Shown here: positions 27,454-37,097 of the stretch, one piece after another
Layout: each line of letters begins with the position of its first letter
Numbering within the stretch: the first letter of the stretch is position 1
Program-made: the position numbers and the translations under genes
Notes under the pieces: model-generated
Told to the model about the DNA's origin: nothing
Database searches by the model: none
Seen by the model: the letters and a program-made list of their open reading frames with translations, nothing else
Assembly: GCF_016236915.1 (NCBI RefSeq)
Contig: NZ_JAEHOK010000005.1
Coordinates: 62,001-126,000 of the forward strand
DNA: 64,000 nt
Direction: 5' to 3'
From: Salegentibacter maritimus
GTDB taxonomy: Bacteria; Bacteroidota; Bacteroidia; Flavobacteriales; Flavobacteriaceae

Positions 27454-28124
27454 ACCTGGTGATTTATATAAATGAAGATTGGAATAATAATATAGCCTAT
27501 GCTAATAACAAGGGCGAAGATAACCCCCAATACCTTGATGATTGAGTTATAAACGGGATGATATAAGCCTATGGTTCGGTGCGCACTAAAGACCCCATGA
27601 AGTAGGTGGTAGCCCAGGGCAACTATAGCTATTATGTAAATAATTACATACCATAATTGTTCAAAAGATACTATTACCAGGGTATAGAGATCTTTATTTC
27701 CATTCTCATCTAAGGGTAGCGACCCAAACTTATAGATATACCAGTAATCTTTAAAATGAATAATTAGAAAAACAAAGACAATTATTCCCAAAGCCATCAT
27801 ATGCCTGGAATACCAGGTACTTGCCCTTCCTCTCATATCTTTTGAGTAGGAAACTCCATTAGCCTTTTTTCGCTTTATACCTAAATATATGGCATCTATA
27901 GTATGAAGAATGATACAGGCATAAAGAACAAAGGAAATGATTAGCACAATAGGGTTCCCGCCCAGAAACTGGCTATAAGAATTGTATTGTAGTCTGGCCT
28001 GTGCTTCGGGTAGCAGTAGCTGTAGGTTCCCGGCAAGGTGAACAATTAAAAAGAACGACAGAAAAAGACCGGTTAAGGCCATTAGGTTTTTCCGTGTAAC
28101 TGAATTTTTAATAAACCATATCAT
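27450..28124 (-). CDS. sdhC: Succinate dehydrogenase cytochrome b subunit
   Basis: A 224-residue membrane anchor with about five hydrophobic helices (for example [21 protein letters not shown], residue 14 on; [18 protein letters not shown]; the C-terminal [20 protein letters not shown]). Histidines in helices 1, 2, 3 and 4 (HLAGN, HTIDA, HMMAL, HLLHG) are candidate haem ligands, as in the two-haem type B cytochrome. It docks SdhAB to the inner membrane and reacts with menaquinone. It heads sdhCAB. Confidence 0.92.
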   Translation of the reverse strand: MIWFIKNSVTRKNLMALTGLFLSFFLIVHLAGNLQLLLPEAQARLQYNSYSQFLGGNPIVLIISFVLYACIILHTIDAIYLGIKRKKANGVSYSKDMRGRASTWYSRHMMALGIIVFVFLIIHFKDYWYIYKFGSLPLDENGNKDLYTLVIVSFEQLWYVIIYIIAIVALGYHLLHGVFSAHRTIGLYHPVYNSIIKVLGVIFALVISIGYIIIPIFIYINHQV

Positions 28125-28155
28125 AAGTTAAAGGCTTTATTGATTACAAATTGTC

Positions 28156-29295
28156 TTAATAAGCAACCTGAAATTGGATTAACATTTTACTGGAGTCGTA
28201 TTGTGTGGTATTGGGAATATTTAATTTATACTCGTTAATATGCCCTACAAGAGATAATTTGGCGTCATAAGTTCCGGCAAATACCAGGCTTAGCATAGGT
28301 GTGTAGGTTACAACTTCATCGTCTTTAGTAAATGTATTTTTGTCTAAATACTCATGCCTGCAACTTAACTCCAGGGCTCGCAAACGCGGGGCATTAAGTT
28401 GGCACCTCAATTTATAAAGAAAATAAAAGCCTTCCATCATATAATCGTTAAGTTGTGGAGTAGGTTCTTCTGCCATTCGGAAAGCCTCAAAATTTGTCCC
28501 TTTTTTAAATTCCGTGTTAATGGCAAGATCTAATCTATTTCCCAATGGTTGCTGTAGCTGTGCGTCAATACCATAGGCAGTGGCTTTTTGCCCCTTATAA
28601 TTGGCTTTGCCACCATTTAAACCAAATTGAAGTACGGGAGTGGGTCTATATTCAAGGCGCAAAGTCAGGTTCTTTGAGCTGTCGTTATCGCCCATCACAT
28701 TTTTGTTATTACCGTTGTAAATTGTAAGATAATAAGAGAAAATATTTGATTTTAGGGATCCAAAAGCAGCAGCTCCAATTTGAAAGCTTTGCCAACCGTT
28801 TCTGCCAAAAAGTGAATACTGCCGGGACCATGCATACGAATTATCAAGTTGAAAAGGATGCAAATCTTCCAGACCAAAAAAGGGTCTGAATTGTCCCGCC
28901 CTTATTTTTAGAAAAGAATTATGATAGTAGGTTACAAAGGCATTTTCCAACACTTTCCCTTTTACATTTTCTTTTTTAAAATCGGCTAAATTCAACAGAA
29001 TTGAAGTTGAGATTCTATCATTTATAAAAAAAGTGGTAGATAATCTTGCGTATTGCATTTCAAAAGAATTGCTCACCAAATCCTTATCGGTATGGTGTTG
29101 CCCCATAAAATCTACATCCTGGTTAAGTGAAGTAGTATACCTGCCTACAACCAGGGCGTTTAATTTAAGTTTTCTCTTAAAATAAGAATAGTCGTTAATA
29201 AGGCTGTCATTTTGAGCAAATCCGTTCAAATTACCCAGAAGCAATGCGAAGAAGATATAAAATATGGGAAGACTGTGTTTTGAACAGCTTTTCAT
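28156..29295 (-). CDS. Porin of the phosphate-selective O/P family
   Basis: A 379-residue outer-membrane protein with a signal peptide (cut near GFAQ, residue 28). The body shows alternating beta-strand text and the family segment FLKIRAGQFRPFFGLEDLHP, and ends in Tyr-like aromatic residues as barrels do (QFQVAY). OprO/OprP-type porins carry anions; here its place 31 bp upstream of sdhC in the same direction suggests uptake of dicarboxylates or phosphate linked to respiration (inference). The link may also be chance. Confidence 0.78.
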   Translation of the reverse strand: MKSCSKHSLPIFYIFFALLLGNLNGFAQNDSLINDYSYFKRKLKLNALVVGRYTTSLNQDVDFMGQHHTDKDLVSNSFEMQYARLSTTFFINDRISTSILLNLADFKKENVKGKVLENAFVTYYHNSFLKIRAGQFRPFFGLEDLHPFQLDNSYAWSRQYSLFGRNGWQSFQIGAAAFGSLKSNIFSYYLTIYNGNNKNVMGDNDSSKNLTLRLEYRPTPVLQFGLNGGKANYKGQKATAYGIDAQLQQPLGNRLDLAINTEFKKGTNFEAFRMAEEPTPQLNDYMMEGFYFLYKLRCQLNAPRLRALELSCRHEYLDKNTFTKDDEVVTYTPMLSLVFAGTYDAKLSLVGHINEYKLNIPNTTQYDSSKMLIQFQVAY

Positions 29296-29654
29296 AATGG
29301 TAAACTTAGGTTAGTAGAACTGGAAAATTTTTATAAAGGTATAGATTGCGAAGGCCCCAAAAGTTGATCATTATCAGTTCTGGGAACATTTTGTATTGAA
29401 AGTTCAATCTATTTTAATAGAAATAATTTTTCATTTTAAGGGGAGCTTTTTAAACACCTCTCAACTATATCGTTTTCGCTAATAGCAAGGGCTGACAGCT
29501 TGTTTTTTAGTTTGCGTAACAAGGTATAATATGACCATTCTCATATTTTTAGGATAAGAGTAAAAGTACCTTTAATTACTTTCTGGAACCAATTTTAGAT
29601 ACCGATTGTAAGGAAAGTAGTCAATGCTTTTATAAACGTTCAAAAACAACAATC
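29296..29654. other. Divergent promoter region between the porin-sdh unit and the stress protein gene
   Basis: This 359-bp stretch is AT-rich, contains no gene that I can support, and must hold the promoters of both directions. A TGATCATTATCA inverted repeat lies at 29365-29376; no exact TAnnTTTG box was identified with proper spacing. Confidence 0.6.
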
Positions 29655-30443
29655 ATGAAAAATTTATTAATTCCATTCGACTTTTCTGATGTTTCTATGA
29701 ATGCACTGGATTATGCCATAAAATTTGCTGCCAGATGCGAGAAAGCATCTATTAGCCTACTGTACATTTCTAAAACTAAATTGGAGAAGGATAAAGAAAA
29801 TGAGCTAAAGAATAAGTTTGAAGCCTTGATGCAAACACATGAGAAGCCCAACGCTCCTGTTATTAACTATAATTTTGGTGTTGGAAATTTTTCAGACGCT
29901 ATAATAGATGCTCATTCGTCTTTGGATATAGACCTTGTACTCATGGGAACAAGTGGCGCTGAAAAAGAAGCAGAATCTCCGGTTACCAGAACTTCAAAGT
30001 TAGTACTGGAAGTAGACCTGCCGGTTCTGGTGATTCCTGTAAATTATAAGCTTTTTAGACTGGAAAAGATCTTGTTGGCATTGGGAGAAGATGTGATGCA
30101 CGATACTTCTACCTTAAATTTATTGCTTGATGTCTCCAGTAGGTTTAAAGCAGAGGTAGATGTGCTTACGGTAAGTCGTAACCCGGAAAATGCCGGATAT
30201 TCTGAAGCAGACGAGGCAAACGAGCGCACCTTGCAGTATTATCTCGAGATGTTCTATTCGCACCACAGCTTTGCTGAAAATGAAGATATTTTACAGGGAA
30301 TTGATGATTATATTAAAAAGCATGAGGTTGATTTGCTTTCTATTATGCCTAAAACCCATGCGAAAATTAGTACTCCCTCAAAAGGAAAATTAACTATGGA
30401 AGTGATTTTAAAAAGTGAAATTCCAGTATTAGTGCTGGATTAA
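29655..30443 (+). CDS. Universal stress protein with two UspA-like domains
   Basis: A 262-residue protein made of two UspA modules. The first starts NLLIPFDFSDVSMNALDYA and ends GTSGAEKEAESPVTRTSKLV...VLVIPV, including the ATP-binding-type loop; the second (from about residue 140) is more diverged and ends IPVLVLD. USPs bind ATP or other nucleotides and tune survival under stress. It lies only 11 bp upstream of the anion permease, so it may regulate that transporter (inference). Double-domain USPs next to transporters are known in bacteria. Confidence 0.9.
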   Translation: MKNLLIPFDFSDVSMNALDYAIKFAARCEKASISLLYISKTKLEKDKENELKNKFEALMQTHEKPNAPVINYNFGVGNFSDAIIDAHSSLDIDLVLMGTSGAEKEAESPVTRTSKLVLEVDLPVLVIPVNYKLFRLEKILLALGEDVMHDTSTLNLLLDVSSRFKAEVDVLTVSRNPENAGYSEADEANERTLQYYLEMFYSHHSFAENEDILQGIDDYIKKHEVDLLSIMPKTHAKISTPSKGKLTMEVILKSEIPVLVLD

Positions 30444-30454
30444 AATTATAGAAG

Positions 30455-32284
30455 ATGTACCTACTTTTAGCTATTCTTATAATTACTATAATTCTTTTTG
30501 TCTGGGATAAATATCCCCCAGATGTTGTTGCTTTAATGTCTATGCTGGCTCTTTTTCTTTTCGGAATTTTAGATCTTTCTGAGACACTTAGCGGATTTAG
30601 TAACCCTACGGTAATTATGATTGCCGCTTTGTTTATTATTGGTGAAGGACTTTCAAGAACAGGGTGGACTGCCCTGGCCGGGAGAAAATTTGTACAGCTA
30701 GCCAAGAAAAGCAACAATAAGCTGCTTATACTTATTACATTAGGCTCTGGGGTGCTCTCTGGGGTAGTTAGCAATACCGGAGCTGTGGCAGCACTTATGC
30801 CAATGACGGTCTCTGCGGCCTGGACCGCGGGGACCCTGCCGTCTAAACTCCTTATACCTATGGCTTATGGATCTAACACCGGCGGACTTCTTACTTTAAC
30901 AGGAACACCTCCTAACATTATTGTTAGCGATACGCTTATACAAAATGGGATGGACGGCTTCTCTTTCTTTGAATTTAGTCTTATTGGAATTCCTTTACTT
31001 ATAGCTACCCTTTTATATTTTAGGTATTTAGGTCAAAAAATTCTACCGGCAAGAGAAAGTAAGGACCGACCTATAAATATTGATTCTGAAATGCATAAAT
31101 GGATTGAGGATTATAGTATAGGAGAGAATCTTTATCGATTAAGAATTAGATCTATGTCTCCACTTCTTAATACCAAAATCTCTGATTGGGATCTGGAAGA
31201 AAAGTACGGTGTTTCTATTGTTAGGCTTATACGCAGGCATCCCAAACCTTTTAAAAGAAAATCGAGATTCGTGGAATTACCTTCACAGGGTACTAAATTA
31301 CATTATCATGATATTATTGTAGTAAAAGGTAGTTCTAAAGATGTAGATAAGCTAATTCTTGATTTTCATCTTAACATTATTCCTAATGCTAAAGAACTTA
31401 AAGAAGAATTGATAAACCTTGATGTTGGAATGGCACAAATGGTGGTCACTCCAAGTTCAAGACTGGTAGGGCAAACTGTGGCCATGGGGACTTATTTAAA
31501 ACAAACAGGTATCCAATTATTGGGGGTTTCCCGTGCCAATAAACCTTATAAAGAGAATAAAATCAAGATTGAAGCAGGTGATAGCTTTGTTGTACGTGGT
31601 TCCTGGAAGAATATAGATAATTTAAAGAGTATTCATGAGAATCTTGTTATAGTGGGTAGTCCCGAAGCTATGAGTAAAGATGTAGATATGCTTAGTTATA
31701 GATCTTATATTGCTATGGGATCTATGCTTCTCCTTATATTACTGTTGGTTTTTGACGTAATGCCGGGGTCTGTAGCTGCTTTAATTTGCGCCGGACTTGT
31801 TATGCTTACCGGTTGTGTTCCTATATCAAAGGCATATACCGGCATAAGTTGGACCAGTGTAGTGATGATAGCCGCGATGATTCCTATGGGGTTGGCTTTA
31901 CAAAAAACCGGCCTGGCCCAAATAGCAGCCAATGCATTGGTAAACTCGCTGGGAGCAATACATCCTACAGCGCTTCTTGCAGGTATATTTTTGGTGACTT
32001 CCCTTTTTAGTCAGGCTATTAGTAATTCAGCAACCGCTATACTTATGGCTCCAATTACTCTATATGCGTCCAGTAAGTTGGGATTGTCTGTAGAACCTTT
32101 TTTAATGGTTGTGGCGGTAAGTGCCTCTACAGCCTGTTTAACACCCGTGGCTACCCCAACCAATGCCATGGTAATGACTGCAGGAAACTACAGGTTTGCA
32201 GATTATTTTAAAGTGGGTGCTCCACTTCTTTTATTGCTTTTCATTATTACAATTATCCTGGTGCCAATTATATGGCCTTATTAA
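30455..32284 (+). CDS. SLC13/DASS-type anion permease with TrkA-C domains
   Basis: A 609-residue transporter of the divalent anion/sodium symporter family. The hairpin-type substrate motifs are SNTGAVAALMP, NTGGLLTLTGTPPNIIV, SNSATAILMAP and TPVATPTNAMVM. Between the two transmembrane halves (about residues 205-400) lie two TrkA-C-like cytosolic regions. The family carries sulfate, dicarboxylates or other anions. Position between a stress protein and PEP carboxykinase favours a C4-dicarboxylate substrate, but sulfate cannot be ruled out. The gene starts 11 bp after the USP gene. Confidence 0.88.
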   Translation: MYLLLAILIITIILFVWDKYPPDVVALMSMLALFLFGILDLSETLSGFSNPTVIMIAALFIIGEGLSRTGWTALAGRKFVQLAKKSNNKLLILITLGSGVLSGVVSNTGAVAALMPMTVSAAWTAGTLPSKLLIPMAYGSNTGGLLTLTGTPPNIIVSDTLIQNGMDGFSFFEFSLIGIPLLIATLLYFRYLGQKILPARESKDRPINIDSEMHKWIEDYSIGENLYRLRIRSMSPLLNTKISDWDLEEKYGVSIVRLIRRHPKPFKRKSRFVELPSQGTKLHYHDIIVVKGSSKDVDKLILDFHLNIIPNAKELKEELINLDVGMAQMVVTPSSRLVGQTVAMGTYLKQTGIQLLGVSRANKPYKENKIKIEAGDSFVVRGSWKNIDNLKSIHENLVIVGSPEAMSKDVDMLSYRSYIAMGSMLLLILLLVFDVMPGSVAALICAGLVMLTGCVPISKAYTGISWTSVVMIAAMIPMGLALQKTGLAQIAANALVNSLGAIHPTALLAGIFLVTSLFSQAISNSATAILMAPITLYASSKLGLSVEPFLMVVAVSASTACLTPVATPTNAMVMTAGNYRFADYFKVGAPLLLLLFIITIILVPIIWPY

Positions 32285-32302
32285 CTGATTAAATCTAAAA
32301 TT

Positions 32303-33937
32303 ATGGAAACAAAAGTTAAAAATTTCGATGCCAGCCTTTTAGTAAAATACGGCTTAAAAGACACTGTAGCTCACCACAATCTTTCTGGAGAAGAGTTACA
32401 GGAGATCACCGTTAAAAACAATTGGGGGCAAGAAACAGAAAACGGCACTTTAGTCGTTAGAACTGGGAAATTTACTGGCCGATCTCCGCAAGATCGTTTT
32501 TTGGTAAAAGATGATTATACCAGCGAAAAAGTTTGGTGGGGGAAAATAAATAAGCCTATTTCCCCAGCTAATTTTGATGCTCTTTATAATAGGGTTGCTG
32601 CTTATCTTGGGGGTAAAGAAATCTATGTTCATGATGCAGCGGTGGGAGCATATCGGGAATATCGCTTAAATGTTCGTACTATCACCGAATATCCGTGGTC
32701 TGCTTTCTTTGTAAAGAATATGTTCCTTAGGCTTAATGAAGAAGAGCTCCAAAATTTTACTGAAGATTGGTTGGTGGTTTGTGCTCCCGGCTATGTAGAG
32801 CAGGAGCCCGAAAAGTACGGATTAAGACAGGGAAATTTCAGCATACTTAATTTCAGTAAGAAAATTGCTTTAATAGCAGGTTCTGCTTATACCGGAGAGA
32901 TGAAAAAAGGCATATTTTCTGCGCTTAACCTTATTTTGCCGGTAGAAAAAGATGTATTGCCTATGCATTGCTCGGCCAATGTAGGGAAAGATGAAGATAC
33001 CGCTATTTTCTTTGGGCTTTCGGGCACCGGTAAAACTACCTTATCTGCAGATCCCAATAGAAAGCTCATTGGAGACGATGAACATGGCTGGACGGCTAAA
33101 GACATCATTTTTAATTTTGAAGGTGGATGTTATGCTAAGATTATAGATCTTACCGAAGAAAAAGAACCGGAAATCTATCGTGCTATTAAACCCGGTGCCA
33201 TGCTGGAAAACATAGTATTTAAAAGTAATAGTAAAGAGGTAGATTTTGAAGACAGCAGTATCACCCAGAATACCCGGGTAAGTTACCCTATAGATCATAT
33301 TGAAAACATAAAGGAACCTTCTTTTGCCGGGAACCCTACCAATATTTTCTTTTTAACCTGTGATGCTTTTGGTGTACTTCCTCCGGTTTCTAAACTTACG
33401 CCCGGGCAGGCAGCGTATCATTTTATCTCTGGGTATACTGCCAAGGTTGCCGGCACAGAGGCTGGTATCAACGAACCGGTTCCGTCGTTCTCTGCTTGTT
33501 TTGGCGAACCATTTATGCCATTGCACCCAACGGTTTATGGCGAAATGTTAAGCAAAAAAATGACAGAAGCAAATGTAAATGTTTGGCTTATAAATACAGG
33601 CTGGAGCGGGGGTTCTTATGGTGTTGGCTCTAGAATTAAGCTAAAATATACCCGAGCTATGATTTCAGCAATTCTGGAAGGTCAACTAGATAACATAGAG
33701 CTTAAGGTTCATCCAATTTTTGGACTTCATATGCCTGTCTCCTGTCCTGGAGTGCCAACAGAAAAACTTGATCCTATAAACACCTGGGAAAACAAAGGTT
33801 CTTATATTCAAAAGGCAATTCAGTTGGCACATTCATTTCATTTGAATTTTGAAAAATTTGCCGGGCAGGCTTCCAAACAAATTCTTTCGGGAGGACCTCT
33901 TATTGATGAACATCACCATTTAGAAGAGCACTTTTAA
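32303..33937 (+). CDS. pckA: Phosphoenolpyruvate carboxykinase (ATP)
   Basis: A 544-residue enzyme converting oxaloacetate plus ATP to PEP, CO2 and ADP, the first step of gluconeogenesis. The P-loop GLSGTGKTT (residues 238-246), the kinase-1a region LIGDDEHGW (256-264) and the substrate motif RTGKFTGRSP are present. Length is normal. It is 18 bp after the anion permease, so USP, permease and pckA may form one transcript, ending at the hairpin at 33968. It would run against ppc if both were active at the same time, so separate control is expected. Confidence 0.97.
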   Translation: METKVKNFDASLLVKYGLKDTVAHHNLSGEELQEITVKNNWGQETENGTLVVRTGKFTGRSPQDRFLVKDDYTSEKVWWGKINKPISPANFDALYNRVAAYLGGKEIYVHDAAVGAYREYRLNVRTITEYPWSAFFVKNMFLRLNEEELQNFTEDWLVVCAPGYVEQEPEKYGLRQGNFSILNFSKKIALIAGSAYTGEMKKGIFSALNLILPVEKDVLPMHCSANVGKDEDTAIFFGLSGTGKTTLSADPNRKLIGDDEHGWTAKDIIFNFEGGCYAKIIDLTEEKEPEIYRAIKPGAMLENIVFKSNSKEVDFEDSSITQNTRVSYPIDHIENIKEPSFAGNPTNIFFLTCDAFGVLPPVSKLTPGQAAYHFISGYTAKVAGTEAGINEPVPSFSACFGEPFMPLHPTVYGEMLSKKMTEANVNVWLINTGWSGGSYGVGSRIKLKYTRAMISAILEGQLDNIELKVHPIFGLHMPVSCPGVPTEKLDPINTWENKGSYIQKAIQLAHSFHLNFEKFAGQASKQILSGGPLIDEHHHLEEHF

Positions 33938-33967
33938 GAACAATAGAAAAATTGAGTAGTGATTTTT

Positions 33968-34012
33968 AAAAGCTTTGAACAACCTGTTAATGGATGTTCA
34001 AAGCTTTTTCTT
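33968..34012 (+). terminator. Terminator after pckA
   Basis: AAAAGCTTTGAAC (33968-33980) pairs with GTTCAAAGCTTTTT (33995-34008) across a 14-base loop, with a T-rich end. It follows the pckA stop by about 30 bases. Confidence 0.7.
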
Positions 34013-34091
34013 TATGACCCATTAAGGTCAAAACAAAATCTTCTTAGTAAAAGCCCAATTTATTTAGTAATTTTCGTTATTTGTTAAACCT

Positions 34092-36860
34092 ATGCGCTTA
34101 CTAGCCCTCTTTTTCTTTTTTAGTTTTAGCCTGTTTGCGCAGGAATTACCCCCAATAACCAATTTTGACCCCGGTATTTACGAGGCCGGTAACCAAAACT
34201 GGATGATCTCTCAAGGTTCTAATAAACATATTTATATAGCTAATAGCCTGGGCTTACTAAGTTTTAATGGCGCACAATGGAAACTTAACAGAGTGCCTAA
34301 CGCCAGTGCGGTACGCTCGGTATTGGCCCAGGACGACAGGATTTATACAGGTTCCTATATGGATTTTGGCTATTGGGATCACAATAAAAAAGGGGAGTTA
34401 TCCTATACCAGCCTAACCGGGTTATCTAAAGAAAATTTGCTCGATGGAGAGCAGTTCTGGCATATTGCAGCCCTGGAAGAATATATCGTTTTTCAAAGCC
34501 TTCGTAGGTTATATAGTTACAATAAAAAAACCAAACAAATAAGCACTATTTCTGCAAGTGATATTATTTCAAATTTATTTCAGGTAGGGAATAAATTATA
34601 TTATCAGGTAGCATCAGATGGCTTGTATGTAATAGACAACGGCGTAATTGAACGTGTTATTTCCAATGCCAAAATTCAGGATAGGCCAATTATTGGACTT
34701 TTTCCGTTTGAAGAGAATAAAATATTGGCTGTAACCAGAGATGACGGTCTTTTTACCATAGAAGGAAATAGCTGGGAACCCTATGGGTTTAAAAATTACC
34801 CTATAAATGAAAGTATTTTTATTGCACAGTTACTGGAGGATAAAACACTGGTTTTGGGAACTATAGGTGATGGTTTGCATGTTTATAACCTAGATGACTC
34901 TTCAAATTATCAGTTATTACAACCCGTAATTAATAACAATACGGTTCTATCGATAATGGAAGATAAAGCCGGAAATATCTGGGGTGGTCTGGATAATGGT
35001 TTGGTGCTTATTAATCGTAAAAGTCCGTTTAGATTGTTTACCGACATCTATGGAAAAGTGGGTACAGTATACTGCAGCTACCAATTTGGCGATTATTTAT
35101 ACCTGGGAACTAATCAGGGTGTATATGTGAGCACCGGGAACTCCAAAGATTATGAATTTATTCCCGGTACCAGTGGGCAGGTTTGGAGTATTAACGAAAT
35201 TAACGGAAAACTATTTGCCGGTCACGATAGGGGAGTTTTTGCTATAGAAGGAAGTAAAGCCAAACATATTTTTGATGGTCCCGGAGTGTGGGAAATAAAA
35301 GCTTTTAAAAACGGATTTTTACAGGGACATTACAATGGTATTAGTTTTTGGAAAGATGGAGATTTTAAAAAAGATCCCGAGTATTTAGCCAATTTCGATC
35401 TTTCCTCCCGTAGTCTTGTGGTAGAAAATGATTCTGTGGTTTGGGTAGGGCATGATCATAAAGGAATTTTTAGACTCAAAATAGATGCCGAAGTTAGGGA
35501 AGTAAAAAGTGCAGAAAATTATAATGTTTCTTACAATGCAGGCGTGGGATTAAAAGTTTTTTCTTTTAATGACTTTATATACTACTCTACTGAAGATGAG
35601 ATATATAAATATAATGCACCTAAAAATAGGTTTTTAGAAGAAAATAATTTAAACCAACGAATAGAAGAACCTAGAATTACAGGAATGTCTCGGGTTTTAC
35701 CAGATAATACCTGGTGGGGTTTTGGAGAGGAAAATCTAATATATGCTACCAAAGATGCCTTTCAGGATAGGTTAAGTATAAAATCTGTTTATATTCCTTT
35801 GGAATACAGGGCTATATCTAAAGGTTTTGAAAATATTTCTTTAATTGGAGAACGGGAGTATCTGGTGGGATCCAATTTGGGCTATACGGTCTTTTCAACA
35901 CCTTTGGTTTTTTCGGAATTAGAAAAAATAAAAATCAATAAAATTTCTACAGCCGAATTAGAGAATACATACCAAGACCGGAATCTACAACTTGAAAATC
36001 TTGAACTGCCAAACCAGGTAAACAATATTAACTTTGAATTTAGTATACCGGTGTACTCTAAGCTTACAAAACCAGTATACAGTTACAGCATTAAAGGATA
36101 TAGTAACGGTTGGAGTGATTGGCAAGCTCATGGAAGTGCTACTTTTGAAAATTTGCCTCCTGGTGATTATATTTTTCAGGTACGAGGGAAATTCAATAAT
36201 AAAATCACCAATATCGCTTCTTATTCTTTTAGTATTGCACAGCCCTGGTATGCTACCACTACCGCAATTATTGTATATTTTTTATTATTTCTACTGGTTA
36301 TTTTTATTCTGCATAAAGTATACACGGGCTATTTTAGAAAACAACAAAGCAGGTTAATGGAGCGTAATAGAAAACAGTTGGAAATAAAGCAACTTGAAGC
36401 GCAACAGGAAATAATTACCCTTCAAAATCAACAATTGGAACTTGATATGGCCTCTAAAAACAGGGAACTTGCCGCTTCTACCATGAACCTGATTAAGAAG
36501 AATGAATTTTTGAATGATCTCAAGAAAAAATTAAGTGCTGCAAATAATGAAGCAGATATTCAAAGAGTTATTTCAATTATCAATAAAAATATTGCAGAAA
36601 AGGATAATTGGAAACTGTTTAAAGAAGCCTTTGATAATGCCGATAAAGACTTTTTACAATCGGTGAAAAAGGTACATCCAAATTTAACTTCCAACGATCT
36701 TAAACTTTGTGCTTATTTAAGGTTGAATTTATCTTCAAAAGAAATTGCTCCATTACTTAACATTTCTGTACGAAGTGTGGAAATAAAACGATATCGATTG
36801 CGTAAAAAAATGGAACTTGACCATGATCAAGGTCTGGTAGAGTACATCCTCAAGTTTTAG
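34092..36860 (+). CDS. Membrane-spanning beta-propeller sensor with LuxR-type HTH output
   Basis: A 922-residue regulator: signal peptide (RLLALFFFFSFSLFAQ), a large periplasmic beta-propeller region with repeated sensor blades (about 25-600), a Y_Y_Y-type domain (about 655-715), one membrane helix (about 718-745), a cytosolic coiled coil rich in Gln/Lys, and a C-terminal HTH (from about 865: LTSNDLKLCAYLRLNLSSKE, then IAPLLNISVRSVEIKRYRLR). Unlike classic hybrid two-component SusR-like regulators, it has no histidine kinase or receiver. It lies directly before the glucan locus in the same direction and is likely to sense its oligosaccharides. Confidence 0.88.
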   Translation: MRLLALFFFFSFSLFAQELPPITNFDPGIYEAGNQNWMISQGSNKHIYIANSLGLLSFNGAQWKLNRVPNASAVRSVLAQDDRIYTGSYMDFGYWDHNKKGELSYTSLTGLSKENLLDGEQFWHIAALEEYIVFQSLRRLYSYNKKTKQISTISASDIISNLFQVGNKLYYQVASDGLYVIDNGVIERVISNAKIQDRPIIGLFPFEENKILAVTRDDGLFTIEGNSWEPYGFKNYPINESIFIAQLLEDKTLVLGTIGDGLHVYNLDDSSNYQLLQPVINNNTVLSIMEDKAGNIWGGLDNGLVLINRKSPFRLFTDIYGKVGTVYCSYQFGDYLYLGTNQGVYVSTGNSKDYEFIPGTSGQVWSINEINGKLFAGHDRGVFAIEGSKAKHIFDGPGVWEIKAFKNGFLQGHYNGISFWKDGDFKKDPEYLANFDLSSRSLVVENDSVVWVGHDHKGIFRLKIDAEVREVKSAENYNVSYNAGVGLKVFSFNDFIYYSTEDEIYKYNAPKNRFLEENNLNQRIEEPRITGMSRVLPDNTWWGFGEENLIYATKDAFQDRLSIKSVYIPLEYRAISKGFENISLIGEREYLVGSNLGYTVFSTPLVFSELEKIKINKISTAELENTYQDRNLQLENLELPNQVNNINFEFSIPVYSKLTKPVYSYSIKGYSNGWSDWQAHGSATFENLPPGDYIFQVRGKFNNKITNIASYSFSIAQPWYATTTAIIVYFLLFLLVIFILHKVYTGYFRKQQSRLMERNRKQLEIKQLEAQQEIITLQNQQLELDMASKNRELAASTMNLIKKNEFLNDLKKKLSAANNEADIQRVISIINKNIAEKDNWKLFKEAFDNADKDFLQSVKKVHPNLTSNDLKLCAYLRLNLSSKEIAPLLNISVRSVEIKRYRLRKKMELDHDQGLVEYILKF

Positions 36861-36944
36861 GGACTTAACATTAGATCCTTTTACCTCTACATCACCTCAA
36901 CATTAATGTTAAAACTCCTAAAATCAGTATTTTAAGGTAATTGC

Positions 36945-36970
36945 TAAAAACTGAAGAATCTTCGGTTTTA
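36945..36970 (+). terminator. Hairpin after the regulator gene
   Basis: AAAACTGAA and TTCGGTTTT form a stem with a G-T pair around GAATC, about 85 bases after the regulator stop. It may end the regulator transcript. The palindrome AACATTAATGTT (36899-36910) lies just before it. Confidence 0.4.
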
Positions 36971-37097
36971 GAGCTTTAGAATGCTAAATTCATAATTTTT
37001 CTTCTTTAAAATTTTCATGTTGAAGTTTTGTAAAGGTGCTTTTTTGATTGTCTTAACAATTAATTAATAAATTGAGATGTAATTAAAATCTTAACAA

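Noticed and set aside
24712-29295. sdh genes read as a dedicated fumarate reductase
   Set aside because: Sequence alone does not separate succinate dehydrogenase from fumarate reductase in this family; the general name was kept.
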